In this document: piece by piece, positions 22,800 through 34,601 of the stretch
Layout of the letters: each line of letters opens with the position of its first letter
How positions within the stretch are numbered: position 1 is the first letter of the stretch
Assembly: GCF_963924675.1 (NCBI RefSeq)
Contig: NC_089239.1
Location: 34,867,818 to 34,931,817, forward strand
Direction: 5' to 3'
Length of the DNA: 64,000 nt
Source: Phocoena phocoena
Taxonomy: Eukaryota > Chordata > Mammalia > Artiodactyla > Phocoenidae
Notes under the pieces: generated by a model
The model's database searches: none
Told to the model about the DNA's origin: nothing
What the model saw: only the letters and a program-made list of their open reading frames with translations
Made by a program: the position numbers and the translations under genes

Positions 22800-24214
22800 A
22801 GTTTGATACTGTTTCCAGCACCCCAGGTATCCTAGGGGTATAGTCACTAAAATAATGACCGAATTAATGGTAGCATTGATGCCAAGGAAAGCCTAGGGCT
22901 TATAGGGAATAGAAAGTATTTGCTCACAAAAAGCAAGTCATGTGGATGATTGAATTCTGCCTCTTTATTGGAGTCGAAGTAGAGTGAGTCTGTATCTATA
23001 ATTTTGAATGTCGGGATTCAAATGGTTTAACAACATTGACTCGTTTCCCATGCGAAACACCAGGTCAGGACTGGAGGCATTTGGCCTCACAGTGGTTTAA
23101 TAACCCTGATTGCCACAGAGATGTGATTTCAGCTGTTCTAAGTAAGATTCTCCTAGTGGCCACTTACATCTCCAGTGGTCCCGTGGCAATGCTAATGGCG
23201 GGTGAACAGAGGGGCTGTTTTCTAAAGGCTAAGGGGGATGTAACATTGGACTCGGCAAGGAAGTCATCTCTGTGTTCATATATGCTCTTGGTCAGCTCAT
23301 CAAAACAGAGAAAAGTTCATGGAGAACAAATTTCTGATCTTTGTGAAAACATGGCATTCACCTTCTGGCCGGCTGGGTTGAACTCTAACCTTAGAGACTA
23401 CAGTATGAATGCAGCTAGAAAAAAAAAAAAAAATGGAGAGAAAACTTGCGTTTCTCAGTCACGGATTACAGAGGATTCTGGGCAGTTTATTCAGTTCTGT
23501 CAAAATGATCACTGAATCACTAGCTTTCTCAGGCCTTCTGTGGGGACCTGAGGTTTCAGTCACCCGTTCATTCTCATCCTCTCATCTGTGCCTTTAGAAA
23601 GTGGAGCTCATCTGTTGTTGTTGGTTTTTTCTTTTTCTTCTTTTCAGCTCAGCACTTCAAAAGCCTAACTTGAATAAGGGACATGACTCGCCCCTAATTA
23701 TTTAACCCCACAGAGATCGTTTATATAGTTTTGCCCGATAACACTCAGACTTGATTGTAGTGAAAAACTGTTTCTGGCAGATAATTACAATTTTAAAGAT
23801 AATACAATTTTAACATTTATAGTAATGGAGCAGAAGTGTTTTTCTCCCCCTCCAGAATGGCTCAAATGTGAACAGAATTGATAATATGCAGGAAGTTTAT
23901 AAAGTCCTCAAATCACGTTAAACCTCATAGCTTTGAATGAAGTGAAGATTTGATAAAAGAAGTCTGAAAGCGTAACATAGAACCATGTTTCATTGAGTTT
24001 TGAAATTTTTACAGTAATCCTGTTCAGGGTTTGTGATTTCAGGATGGTATCGTTTCTGATCATCCTTTGTAAACCTGTTGTAGAAACATGTGAAGATGTT
24101 TAGTATGGTGCTAATTATAGTAAATCAATGCATATTATGTAATTTAAAGTAGGTATGTGTCAACTTAAAAACCATGTAGATAGACAGTAAGATTAGACAA
24201 TTAGACAATAAGCT
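22800..24214. other. Unassigned DNA with a 159-codon frame
   Basis: The longest open frame outside LINE-1 lies here on the plus strand (23036-23515). It has no recognised domain, contains a poly-lysine stretch encoded by a run of 15 A, has no Kozak or splice evidence, and is not treated as a gene. The rest is AT-rich and unremarkable. Confidence 0.45.
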
Positions 24215-24650
24215 GGCGTAGCTAGCACTTTATGCTTATTTAACCCATTTAACCTTCACAGCAACTCTGTAGATGCTCTTATTTCCCCCATTATACAGAT
24301 AAGAAAAAGAAGCATATGGTGGTTACCCAGGTAGCTAGATGAGGACCTGGGCTTAAGACAAGGCAGCTTGGGGCTTCCCTGGTGGTCCAGTGGTTGAGAA
24401 TCTGCCTTCCAATGCAGGGGGTGTGGGTTCGATCCCTTTTCGGGGAACTAAGATCCCACATGCCGTGGGGCAACTCAGCCTGCGCGCCACAACTAAAGAG
24501 CCTGTGGGCTGCAACGAAAGATCCCACGGGCTGCAACTAAGACCTGACACAGCCATAAATAAATATATACATACATACATACATACTAGAAAAAAAGACA
24601 AGGCAGCTTGGCTCCAGAGGCCATGCCCTTTGTCACTATGTATGTGGAAA
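24215..24650 (-). mobile_element. MIR SINE, interrupted by a CHR SINE
   Basis: The antisense MIR reads CCATTTAACCTTCACAGCAAC, CCCATTATACAGATAAGAAA and CAGGTAGCTAGATGAGGAC up to about 24354. It continues after the SINE with GGCTCCAGAGGCCATGCCCT (about 24610-24650), the expected 'ggctccagagtccatgctct'. The MIR was therefore present before the cetartiodactyl SINE landed in it. Confidence 0.75.
24372..24594 (+). mobile_element. CHR-type SINE, short form, nested in MIR
   Basis: It starts GGCTTCCCTGGTGGTCCAGT, with a B box GGTTCGATCCC, then a body shorter than the copy at 16.8 kb. It ends in an A/T-rich tail containing (TACA)n. A perfect 17 bp target duplication, AAGACAAGGCAGCTTGG, lies at 24355-24371 and 24595-24611. 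The body (GGGGCAACTCAGCCTGCGCG, then AACTAAGACCTGACACAGCC) differs in subfamily from the other copies. Frames across it are artefacts. Confidence 0.95.
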
Positions 24651-24777
24651 ACAATGGAATAACACACAGACTTAGTGTATGTTAGCCTGGTGGGAATATA
24701 GTTTCACTTTGATTGTATTGTAAATTATTTATCATAGTTATAGGCTATTTGAAAAATAAAGCGTCCATTAGTTAGTA

Positions 24778-25100
24778 TCTGCTCTAGACTGATGGTTTGT
24801 GTCTGCCTGACCCCAGCTGCATATGCTGAAACCTAATCCTCATCGTGATGGTAAAAGGAAGTGGGTCCTTCGGGAGGCGATTGGGTCATGAAGGTGGAGC
24901 CCTCATGAATGGGATTAGTGACGTTATAAAAGAGACCCCATACCTCATCCCTTCCACCATATGAGGACACAGTGAGAAGACAGCTGTCTACAAACCAAGA
25001 AATAGGCTCTTACCAGACACCCAATGTGCTGGTGCGTAGATCTTGGATTTCTCAACCTCCAGAACTGTGAGAAATAAATGTTTGTTGTTTCAGAGTGTTT
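24778..25100 (+). mobile_element. MLT1-type ERVL-MaLR solo LTR
   Basis: The LTR is recognisable by TGCTGAAACCTAATCCTCAT, GTGGAGCCCTCATGAATGGG, TATGAGGACACAGTGAGAAG, TCTTGGATTTCTCAACCTCC and AGAACTGTGAGAAATAAATG, in family order. Its AATAAA is at 25073-25078. The far 3' end is missing. No internal retroviral gene is present. MaLR LTRs are ancient in placental mammals. Confidence 0.85.
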
Positions 25101-25724
25101 GTTAGAGAAGCTAGGGGAGAAAAGGCAGGATATGGTGTTAGCTAGAGATAAGAAATTGCAGGAAGCAGCTCCCCTCATTCTCCAGGCTGGCGAGGTAAAG
25201 AGAGAAAGTGGCGTTGCTCCGAGCCCACGAGCGCGCACTCTGCACTGACGTCGCTGGTGAGGCCGTTGCTGCTCCTGTTGCTTTTGCTGGAATTGTGACC
25301 CCTGCTACTGATCAGGAACGTGGACCCGACTCCCTGCATGAGTTCCTGAAGCTGATGGCGCTGCAACTGCTACTTCTGTAGCAGCCTTGAAAGTAAATAA
25401 CCACTAGTGAAGAACATGTCCTTGTAACGCTGCAGAATCCAATAGTGTTATTTTCTAGTGAAGCATTGAGTTACTATGATGAGTTGGACAATCGCATTGC
25501 AGGCCGTACCTCTAAATACTGTATCAGTAGTTACGTTGAGCCTGATATTTGGATGACATTATGTTTAACTGATAAATCGTACATCTTCATAGAATGCTTA
25601 CTATTTTCTTTAATGGATTATCCATCCGGTGTTATTTGAACCGCATTTATGCCATAAAGTTTGTATTATAAATTTTTATCATTTTTGTCAGCCAGTGGAT
25701 TTTTGTTCAAGCCTAGGACAGTCG
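25101..25724. other. Unassigned DNA with a GC-rich patch
   Basis: About 25190-25380 is CpG- and CTG-rich (GAGCCCACGAGCGCGCACTC). A minus-strand 63-codon frame covers it. No domain or splice structure is recognisable. Confidence 0.4.
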
Positions 25725-25952
25725 AAAAGAGGGATCAACAGGCTTTTCTGTAAAGAGTAAGATTATAAATATTCTTGGCTTTGCTATAGCCATACTGTAT
25801 TTTTCATAACCACTCAACTCTACGGCTTCATGCAAATGCAGCCATAGAAAACATGTTAACAAATGAGTATAATGGTGTTCTAGCAAAACTTTATTTCCAA
25901 AGTGCGAGGCAGGCTGGATGTAGCCCATGGGCCACAGTATGTTGACCCTGGT
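25725..25952 (-). mobile_element. MER1-type hAT-Charlie relic
   Basis: The antisense order matches the MER1/Charlie family: GGCTTTTCTGTAAAGAGTAA, CTCAACTCTACGGCTTCATG, GCAGCCATAGAAAACATGTT, CAAAACTTTATTTCCAAAGT and GGATGTAGCCCATGGGCCAC. It is a non-autonomous relic without transposase. Confidence 0.75.
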
Positions 25953-26129
25953 CTAGCAGAAATATCGTAATAGCAGTCCTTATGATTTCCACCATATCTG
26001 CTGAATCCACATATACTATAGAAAGGCTAACAGGATTCTATAGTAAATATTCCTTAATTTGGGGATAAATTAATTGATTATTGAACACTGTCATAAAACC
26101 AAGATTAAGAAGAAAAGTCACTAGACCAC

Positions 26130-26325
26130 TGCACTGCGATAAGTAATTTGCGTACCTTATTTCAATTTATCTTTCCAACGAGCCGTGAAGTAGATATTAT
26201 CATCTCTATCGCAGATGAAGAAACTCTGGAGAAGTGATATAAGCTTCTCTAAGTTCACTCAGGGAGTAAATGATAGGATTCAAACCTGTGTTTATCTGAT
26301 TCCATATATATTATTGCTGCAATGT
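26130..26325 (-). mobile_element. MIR SINE
   Basis: The antisense MIR order is CAACGAGCCGTGAAGTAGAT, ATCGCAGATGAAGAAACTCT, AAGTTCACTCAGGGAGTAAA and GGATTCAAACCTGTGTTTAT. The CGCAG in the third block is a divergent form of 'acag'. Confidence 0.65.
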
Positions 26326-27114
26326 GTCTTATGATACATTCATTTCTATAACATTTCCTGCTTATGTTCTATAATCACCAGAATTTTGAGATTAAAATCA
26401 AAACATGATATTATGCCAATACTTATATGCATATGTATGTACACACACAGAATCAATCAGAAGACATTTGGGTCAGCTCCATAAGAAAAACTATCTGTCT
26501 CTTTTAACCAGTACTTATTAGAGGAGGCTCTCTGTGAAACACTGAGAGTTCTAATTATCCTAAGAATTCATGGAGAGAGAAAAGCTTTAGGTCTAAGGCA
26601 GGCCCTGCCCTGTTTGCTTGGTATTCTGACAAACTGCAAGTCCTTGCTAGACTTCATTCCCTAGACGCCTGGACCCTTTCCCTGATCACCACCCACTGAC
26701 TAGTGTTTGATTCAAACCCCATCACCTTTCCCCACAATTCAGAATCATTTGACTGTATGAACCACTACTGCCCTGAAATGCCTGTAGGTTTCCCTCACCT
26801 TGCAAATTTGATTTGACCTTCGAGTGTCCTTGGGGAATGAATTTTCTAAGAATTACCCTAGCTCCACAAATCTACCTCTAATTCCCTCCCGCCCCTCTTC
26901 CCCTTCAACCACATGAAGGGCAGAGGAACCCTCACAGCGTCTCTTCCGGTCCGCCTTTGCTTATCCGCTTTCCTGTTTTTGCCTCCCTCTATAATCTGAT
27001 CTCCTGGCTCAGAAGCGCTGACATCTCTCTGCTTCCTTGGAATAGCCTTGAATGCCCCTGATATAAATTTGGCAAAAATCTGTCAAGAAGAAGACTGACA
27101 CTTAGTCCTGATCA
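26326..27114. other. Unassigned DNA
   Basis: A short dinucleotide run (ACACACACA) lies near 26440. No gene signal was seen. Confidence 0.45.
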
Positions 27115-27200
27115 CAGGGTATACGTTGTTCTAGGTTCATGATTTATATTAACTCATTTAGTCCTCACGTCAGCCGTATGAAACAGATACCAGGGGTCTG
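27115..27200 (-). mobile_element. MIR fragment
   Basis: TATATTAACTCATTTAGTCC, then TCACGTCAGCCGTATGAAAC, matches the antisense 3' half of MIR. Confidence 0.5.
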
Positions 27201-30200
27201 ACAATATTCAAGCAGCTCATGTGTGTCTTCTGAGGGTACAGCAGGTGTATTAACGGTGTCTTTTCATGGTGTAGATTCAAAACGTCCATGCTCTGTTCAA
27301 TAACCTGGCCTGATGGTACCCGCAGCACCTAGCCAATGAGCCCACTACCCTGTGCTCCAAACCTTGTCCACACAAGCTACCTTAGCAGGGGGTGGTTTTG
27401 GTTTCTTTTGGTTCCTGTATGGCTGGGAATCAAATGTGAGAGATTCCCAGACTCCTGATGGTGTTGCTATATGAAGGCCATGGAGTCCCCAAATCCCAAA
27501 GATGCTTCCTGGCCTTGTAGCCAACTGATTGACTTTCAGAGCACACAAAAAGATGGAAAGGCAGCCCCATACCTACATTCCCACAGCTTTGCCCTGGATA
27601 ACAAGAAAGCAACTGCCCAAGGCACACCTTTATGTTTCACTTCCTTTCCTAGATAGTGATATGGAATAAAAACCCATGTGTACAAGTCTCACGAGTCCAG
27701 ATTATTTCCTTCTGGTCTGGGATTTGGGTTGGCCTGCTGGTAGATTCTCGAGATATCAAAGATCACCAAGAAATCCTTTATCTAAATTTCTGAGTGTACC
27801 AATCTCTGAAGGGCATTTAGAAATGTGAATTAAGGGGCCTTTGAGCTAGAACTGGCGAGACAGAAAGTGAAGTGTTAGAGTAGTGATTTCATTGGACACT
27901 GAAATCTAGGTTACTAAGTTGGGGCAGCGGGTTTACAGTATTTCGGAAGCAGTACTGGGCAGTCCTGTATACCTAGGGTTACTGCCTCCGGCTAAATGTT
28001 ACGTACCTGCCGCAATACCCTGAGTGGGAGAGCCACAAGCCACATGTCTTTAAAGTTCACAGAGGGGTTGGTCTCATGTAGATGAACTGGTCAGTAGAGT
28101 CATGTTGGGACCTTAATACCCAGGCCATTTAGCGAGCAGAGCACAGACCAAACCTACAATGGTGCCATCCAGAAGCTGGCCTCTTGAGTGCAGAACCCTC
28201 ACCCACCCCGTAGGACCGCTCTCGTCCTGTGGGGTTCACAGGCAAGAGAGTAACTGCAAACTGCGGGGGGAGGCCCGAGACTCTGACCCATGTACCTGCA
28301 CGTACGACGTGCACGGAGTCGGGTGGAGGAGCTGCCTAGTGCGGTGATCACGTCTCATCATTCTTTGGAACGCTGATTCTGACCATTTCTTAGCAGACGT
28401 TAAGAGCGTTCCTGTTCAAGACCTTATGACACCGGTTCATCTGGCCCCTCCGGTACCCACAGGCTCACCTTGAAGGCTGTTACCTGTTCTGTTCGTTCTT
28501 ATATGGTCTGCTGCTTACATGGTGCCCACAAATGCGTAAATGGATAGACAAATGGAAGACTGCCTTAAAAACTTGCTATGGGAATTTTGAGTATAGATTA
28601 ATGCTGTGTAATCTTTCCAGTGCCCAGACAATACCTATGAGATTTGTGAACTGCTGTTGCTCTGTTAAACTAGTGGACGAGTGTGGTTATTGTGTTCATG
28701 ACCCTGTCTACAAAGATCAATATTTGACGCTCCCGAGTAAACACGAACATGTAGCCAAAGTTGAGAAATAAAAGGGTCTTTGAACATTCCAGTTTCTGTC
28801 TTTTCTTCACATGGAATCCAGTAGATTCGAGCAAGTGAGTAACATGATAGACTAGTTCAACTACCTTTGACACGAAAGACAAGCAAAAGTTCCATGAGCC
28901 GTGACGTGTTATTCCTTGATTTACAGTACTGGCATTTTTACACTTTTCCTTCCTGCATTTCTGCAAAAAGAATGGCTACTTCAGTCAGGGAAACACTCCA
29001 GAGACCGCACTGGCCTCTGGTATTTCGCCTGGGCTACAACCAACTATTTGCATTTGAAACAGACGTGTTGATTGTGGCTCTTCATAATATCATAGGAAGT
29101 ACGCGAGGCTAGACCTACTTCTGTTTGTAGACATCTTGGGGAGGGCCAAGCTGATGAAATGCACGGACCTTCTCTGAGGGAGAAAAATCCTATGTGTGTA
29201 GCACAAGCTGGAGGATTGGCATCCTCTCAGTTTGGGTCTTCCAGGAAGCAGATGGCAGAATGGACTTACATGTGCAAAAGATTGAGGAAGATGTCCGTGA
29301 AGAATAAAGGCGGGAGAGGCAGGAGTGAGCAGGGAGGGCATTCACACACCTGCAAGGGGAAAGAAGAGTTGTAGGAGGAGGGCTGCATGCAGTGGTCCCC
29401 GGCCACAGCGTGGCTCTGAGTCCGTCCCGGCCAAGCTGATGGAGAGCTTCGGGGCACAGGGCCCTCCTCTGAAGCATCCCCCGATGGGTAGAAAGAACCA
29501 GGCTCTTGCTTTCCGCTTGGGCTGGTGGTCAGGCCTCAGGTGTGAGCAGCCCCGGGAAAGCGTGGCCTGAGTGTCGGCGCCGTGAGAATCCCGTGGCTGC
29601 AGCAGCTGACGCTTAGCTACACTACGTCCTGCGGCGGGACCGCTCTTGAATGGAGCCCTGAGTGCTGCCTCCTCCATGGCTGCCGTGGGCAGGTAATAGA
29701 GAGTGTCTTCCATCGAAACTTGTAAAATAGAAATGTTCTCAAACGTGGAAAGTGGTTCAAAGCCTAGGTGCCCGAGAGTAATGATAAACGGCCACCACAC
29801 AACTCCAGACATAAAAATTGAAATAGAGAGAAAATTAGTCCCAGACTAAATGGTAGGTTATTTAAGAAGAGAAACCGTCTGTGCATTTCCTGTGCTTCAC
29901 AGAGCTTTTAGCAGCTTACAGTTGCTTCATACTCTTTTGTTGAAATGAAAGATAATAGTGATTTCTGCTCCATCCTGGAGGGAGTCAAACTGTTAAGAAA
30001 AAGTAACTTACTGCTCTAGTAATGAAGCAGTTCATCTGTGCTGACCACTCCCAGCATACGTGTACACCTTGACAAAGACAACAGCACATTTAGATGACAA
30101 GCGGTTCTGTGTCAGCAATATGACTGAAGCACATAATTTGAGAACTTTAATGCAAAATGAGCTATAGACTGTGCTGTAATCGTTTCTGTGATGGCTACCT

Positions 30201-31140
30201 CCTCATCCTTGATTCATAGCAGAGCCTGTCATAACGGTTACTTGTTGCAATCAAACTTGTTCCAAACCCAGACATCAAAAGAAATAAAATAAAACAAAAT
30301 AAAAGGGGCCGAGGAGGGAGGTAAATAAAATCAAGTGAGATAATTGTTTATAATCCACTGGATGTTGGAACTGTGACTCAGATATCCGAGTCAATTCTAA
30401 TTCTGCTTGATTCTCCCTGAATCCTTTTTCAAAGAAACGATTTTCACATAATTTAAACTAGAGGGCTGCTCTTACATTTTACTGCAATATCAGAAAATGA
30501 GATCCCTCTTTGTTCTGATTGAAGAACACACGTGTCTAGAGGAAATCTTCTGGGGAAGTCTTCTGAAACGGGTTGAGATGTGTGGTGTATCAGCGAGGAC
30601 TTCTGAATAGGTTACAGTCTTCCTTTAAATACATACCTGGATGTTATGTTTCTTACTTGATTTTTTTCCAAGCAGAAAAATAAGTTAGTTGTGGTTTGAA
30701 CATGTTTGGATTCTGTAAAATGAAAGAGAAACTCACAACACTTTGTTCTCTAAGAGAATTTTTTTAGTTAAAAACAATTTTTTGTAACACTTTAAATGTT
30801 TAGTTCCATGTCACAAAGACAAAAGCTTAAATAAAATGAAGGACAAGGAATAACCCAAACACTAAGAAAGAAAATTTTAAACTATTTATGTTCTATTATT
30901 GGAATATTCCAACCGCTGCCAATGATTGACTTTGAATGATGTGACAATATTTATTTTTTTGGTGTGTTAAGAAAATCTTGCCTATCTTGAATATTTACCT
31001 TGGTCCAATTCACCAAATGATTTTATTTAAAACTCAATTAAAATAACAAAATTTCATTGTATAGTTAAAACCGATTTTATTTATGACACATTTATGGAAC
31101 AGTTTACTTGAGATACCGCTGAAGTTGCGTAAGTCAGTGT
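27201..31140. other. Long unassigned stretch with two GC/CpG-rich patches
   Basis: Almost 4 kb without a recognised repeat or a supported gene. GC- and CpG-richer patches lie at about 28130-28480 and 29380-29700. A 156-codon minus-strand frame spans 29342-29812 but shows no domain and overlaps other-strand frames of similar length. The remainder (29820-31140) is AT-rich. Confidence 0.4.
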
Positions 31141-31230
31141 TTTCTTTTTTTACTGGGGTAGAGTTGTTTTACAGCGTTGTGTCAGTTTCTGCTCTACAAG
31201 GAAGCGAATCAGCTATGTGTATTCTTTCTG
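31141..31230 (-). mobile_element. LINE-1 3'-end fragment
   Basis: TTACTGGGGTAGAGTTGTTT, GCGTTGTGTCAGTTTCTGCT and AAGCGAATCAGCTATGTGTA is the antisense terminal L1 3' UTR of the type found at 50.29-50.39 kb (lineage B). It is about 90 bp and diverged. Confidence 0.65.
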
Positions 31231-32011
31231 GCTTAATGTACTGTTTTCACATTAGGCTGGCGTGAAACCAACAGACACCTCCCCTCTTTACAAAGCTAGC
31301 TTTGGGTCCTGGGTCTCTACCCGCCCTGGGTCCTGAATCGACTGGCTCCCTCTCCAGGCCCTTCATCTTCACTCACTTTCTTCTTTTGCAACCTGGTGTC
31401 CTCATGTATCTCCTTCCCATGTTGAATATGTTTAAAAACAGAATCAAAAGCAAAATCTTCCCACTAGATTCCATCATCCTCTCTATCAACCAAATGATTG
31501 TTCTTCCCTTTACTGAGAAATACCAAACCAATGAGTATAATTTCCTCATCGTCTGCATTTTGTAAAACATTTTTTCTTTAACCCCTTGCAGTGAACCGTG
31601 TTCTTCTTTAAGCGGTGAGCTGCTAAGCTGTAGTTTCCACCACCTTTCCTTGGTCTCATTCTCATCAGCTGCTCTTCGGTATCTCGTGCTATCGATGCTC
31701 CTTCTTCTTCACCAACTTCCTGTGATTTCAGGGACCCCATGCTGATGACCCACCGCCTTTTATAACATCTCTCCCAGGCCCCATTCCTCTCTGTTTGAAT
31801 ATTTTCTTCCTTTAACGTCACCTTGCATTCAAAGTAACTAAAAATCGTGCTACGCAGTGTGTTCGTTGACCTGAATGTGTTATTTCTGTTCCTGGTAACA
31901 ACGTACTGTGAAATACTCAGGCTTAAACCATGGGTTTTGCCCCATTGCCTTGACCAACAGCGCTCACTTGGAAGGAGGGTGAGTCCTACAAACAAAGCAG
32001 GCTTTAAAAAA

Positions 32012-32014
<3 letters not shown>
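31231..32014. other. Unassigned DNA
   Basis: No supported gene. The 174-codon minus-strand frame (31546-32070) begins in the (AC)n repeat, and its product has no recognisable domain. Confidence 0.45.

Positions 32015-32050
<36 letters not shown>
32015..32050. repeat. (AC)18 microsatellite
   Basis: An uninterrupted AC dinucleotide run of 36 bp, likely length-polymorphic. Confidence 0.97.
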
Positions 32051-32053
<3 letters not shown>

Positions 32054-34221
32054 TTCAATCCCTGATTCATTGGGTAACGACAGATTGTTCAACATTACTC
32101 CCCTCGCTTCTCATACCTACCGTCAAAGATTATATTTCAGACCCTAGAGGGCAATTAATAAGACCAGTATAAGTACTCTGTTATAAAGATATGGACCAAG
32201 GAACACATGATCCTTAGAAATTCTTCTCCAAAGATTTCATGTAGCACTCTCAGCCTTTTTAAAAATAATGCTTTTTATCTTTGACACTTGAAACTGGTTA
32301 TTCACTCCCATTCTGGTTTCCTGAAAGCATTTAAAATGCTTTCCTCATTTTTGCTTATCAATAAAAGATTTGGGAACTCTTTGCTACTGCATTTGTTTGT
32401 AATAGTAATGACCCATCAATTCAGTACCAGGCACAGTACCAAATTGTCACAAGGGTGTTGGTGCTATGAACACACCTTAGGGGGAAGAAAGGGAATGTGC
32501 AGTGTGGTGCCTAAAAAGGCAAACACAAATTAAACTTCTTTAACTTGTGTGGCAATAGATAAATAATGATTTGCAGCAAACAGGGATCTTATGGCTTTGT
32601 TCACATGTTAATAGTGTACTCCTCTTTTCGGTCTGAGTAATTAAGTCTTTTGGCATTCCAGAAACCATAAATCCTGCTGAGATGTTTTAAGTTTAGAACA
32701 AACTCTTGATGTACAATCAAAATATTAAAAATAGGAAAAGGACACTTCTCTGGTTCTTAACAAGCTGTGTTTTGCGTTTACCTTTGAAACACAATTGAAT
32801 ATGACCCACTCCAACTGTTCACCCTCATTGTTAATTGGAAGTTCCTTTTGAAATTCATAGCCTTCAATTACATTTTTAAAAAGAATTTTAATTGCATGGC
32901 TGTAAAGAATAAAGATGCTCTAGGCTCCATTTGTTTATCATGGTGGGGCCGAAAAAAATGAGGACAGAGCTTCCCAGCTCATGCAGGGGTTGCAGAGACA
33001 GGGAGATGACTTTTAATTCGACAAGTTCAGAGAGATTTCTTAGTTTGACGCGCTCTGCAGGGGGTCTTTGAGCACCAGGCAATGCTTCAGCGTTCTGAGC
33101 TTTGAAAGTCTTTCCCTGCAGCAGAAATTGTATCAAAAGCCAATGATAATATTCCCTGCAAGGTAAAGCACCCTATTGAAGATTTCCAGAGCTGTTTATT
33201 TATTCATCACAGTTTTTCTTTTAGGACATATCAGGCATCTAGGTAATAATTCACATAGACGATAGAAACTGCAAAAAAATAAATAAATCCTCCTCATTAA
33301 CCTTTTCCTTCTTCTCTATAGGCCACATGTCGGTATAAAATGTTCTTTCTGCTTCTCCCAAACATATATATCTTTATCCCAAATCTCAGTCTCTTCCCCT
33401 CTCTTTCCATTTTTTTAAACAAAATTGTCATTTCAGCCTCCTTCTGCCACCAGCTGAGCATATAAAATGTTTATGGCATTTCCTCCTGCTAAATCCTCAA
33501 AGTGATTAATTAATTTTATAGAAGTATATTCAGTTTCTAAGGCTCTTTTTGACTCTTGGTATTTTACATATGTTTCAGAAAGCTGTTTTCAAAGCAAATG
33601 TTAACAGTCATGTTGCTCTCTGGAAGGATATACATATTTTAATATTTTGTATTATATTTTGTATACATGGCAGGAAAAAAATGTTTCTCTTCCACTGTTT
33701 CTAGGACAGGGCTGGGGATAAGGGACTGTGACAACGTTTCTCTCTCGTAACATCAATGTCTGCTCTCGGTTTGGCAGAATCAGTGAAGACAAAAAAAGCC
33801 CCCATGTTTTTTGGGGTTTTTTTTCTTCCATCTTCTATGGCATTAAAAGTGACCTTGCCTTTCAAATATCGGTGTTACCACAGGGAAAGCAGTCACCATG
33901 TAAGAGAAAGTTTAAAAAATAAATTTTAAACTATGGGGACTTAAGAACAGTGCTATGCTTACAATTGCAGGGGTTTTCTGTTTTGTTTTTGGGTTTTTTT
34001 TTAATGGAATCAATGAAGGAAAACTATGCATGCAAAGGAAACTTGGAAAAAATTCAGTACCTCATTATATTTGGGCTTACTTTAGTACATTTTACTTTAT
34101 AGACATAAAGCAGGTTGAAGATTGTATTTAAATATCAAAAGTGTGAGAGGAAATCACCAGGCCAAGTAACCAGTTCACTAACAAAATACCCATAGAGTAG
34201 CATCAGCAAATATTCAGGACA
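32051..34221. other. Unassigned AT-rich DNA
   Basis: About 2.2 kb with no supported gene. Short homopolymer runs only. Confidence 0.45.
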
Positions 34222-34232
34222 TCCATTAATAT

Positions 34233-34590
34233 ATATTTTTTAAAATTTTTATTCATTTATTTATTTTGGGGCTGCGTTGGGTCTTCGTTGCTGCGTGCAG
34301 GCTTTCTCTACTTGCGGCGAGCGGGGGCTACTCGGATGCGGTGCGCGGGCTTCTCATTGTGTTGACTTCTCTTTGTTGCAGAGTGCGGGCTCTAGGCGCG
34401 AGGGCTTCAGTAGTTGCGGCACGCGGGCTCAGTAGTTGTGGCTCACGGGCTCTAGAGCACAGGCTCAGTAGTTGTGGCGCACGGGCTTCGTTACTCCGCG
34501 GCATGTGGGATCTTCCCGGACCGGGTCTCGAACCCGCGTCCCCTGCATTGGCAGGCGGATTGTTAACCACTGCACCACCAGGGAAGTCCC
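34233..34590 (-). mobile_element. CHR-type SINE, long form
   Basis: The 5' end is at 34590 (reverse complement GGGACTTCCCTGGTGGTGCA). The antisense B box is GTCTCGAACC at 34525-34534. The body contains a tandem CACAACTACTGAGCC-type motif three times, and the A-rich tail is at about 34233-34262. Target duplication: TCCATTAATAT (34222-34232) and TCCGTTAATAT (34591-34601), 10 of 11. At 358 bp it is the longest SINE here, apparently because of the internal motif repetition. The 110-codon plus-strand frame inside it is not a gene. Confidence 0.93.
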
Positions 34591-34601
34591 TCCGTTAATA
34601 T

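Noticed and set aside
31546..32070. 174-codon minus-strand frame starting with repeated Cys-Val
   Set aside because: The Cys-Val stretch is the (AC)18 microsatellite, and the rest has no domain. Most likely a chance frame.
34266..34598. 110-codon plus-strand frame rich in Arg, Ala, Ser and Leu
   Set aside because: It lies wholly inside an antisense CHR SINE. Similar frames recur over every SINE copy.
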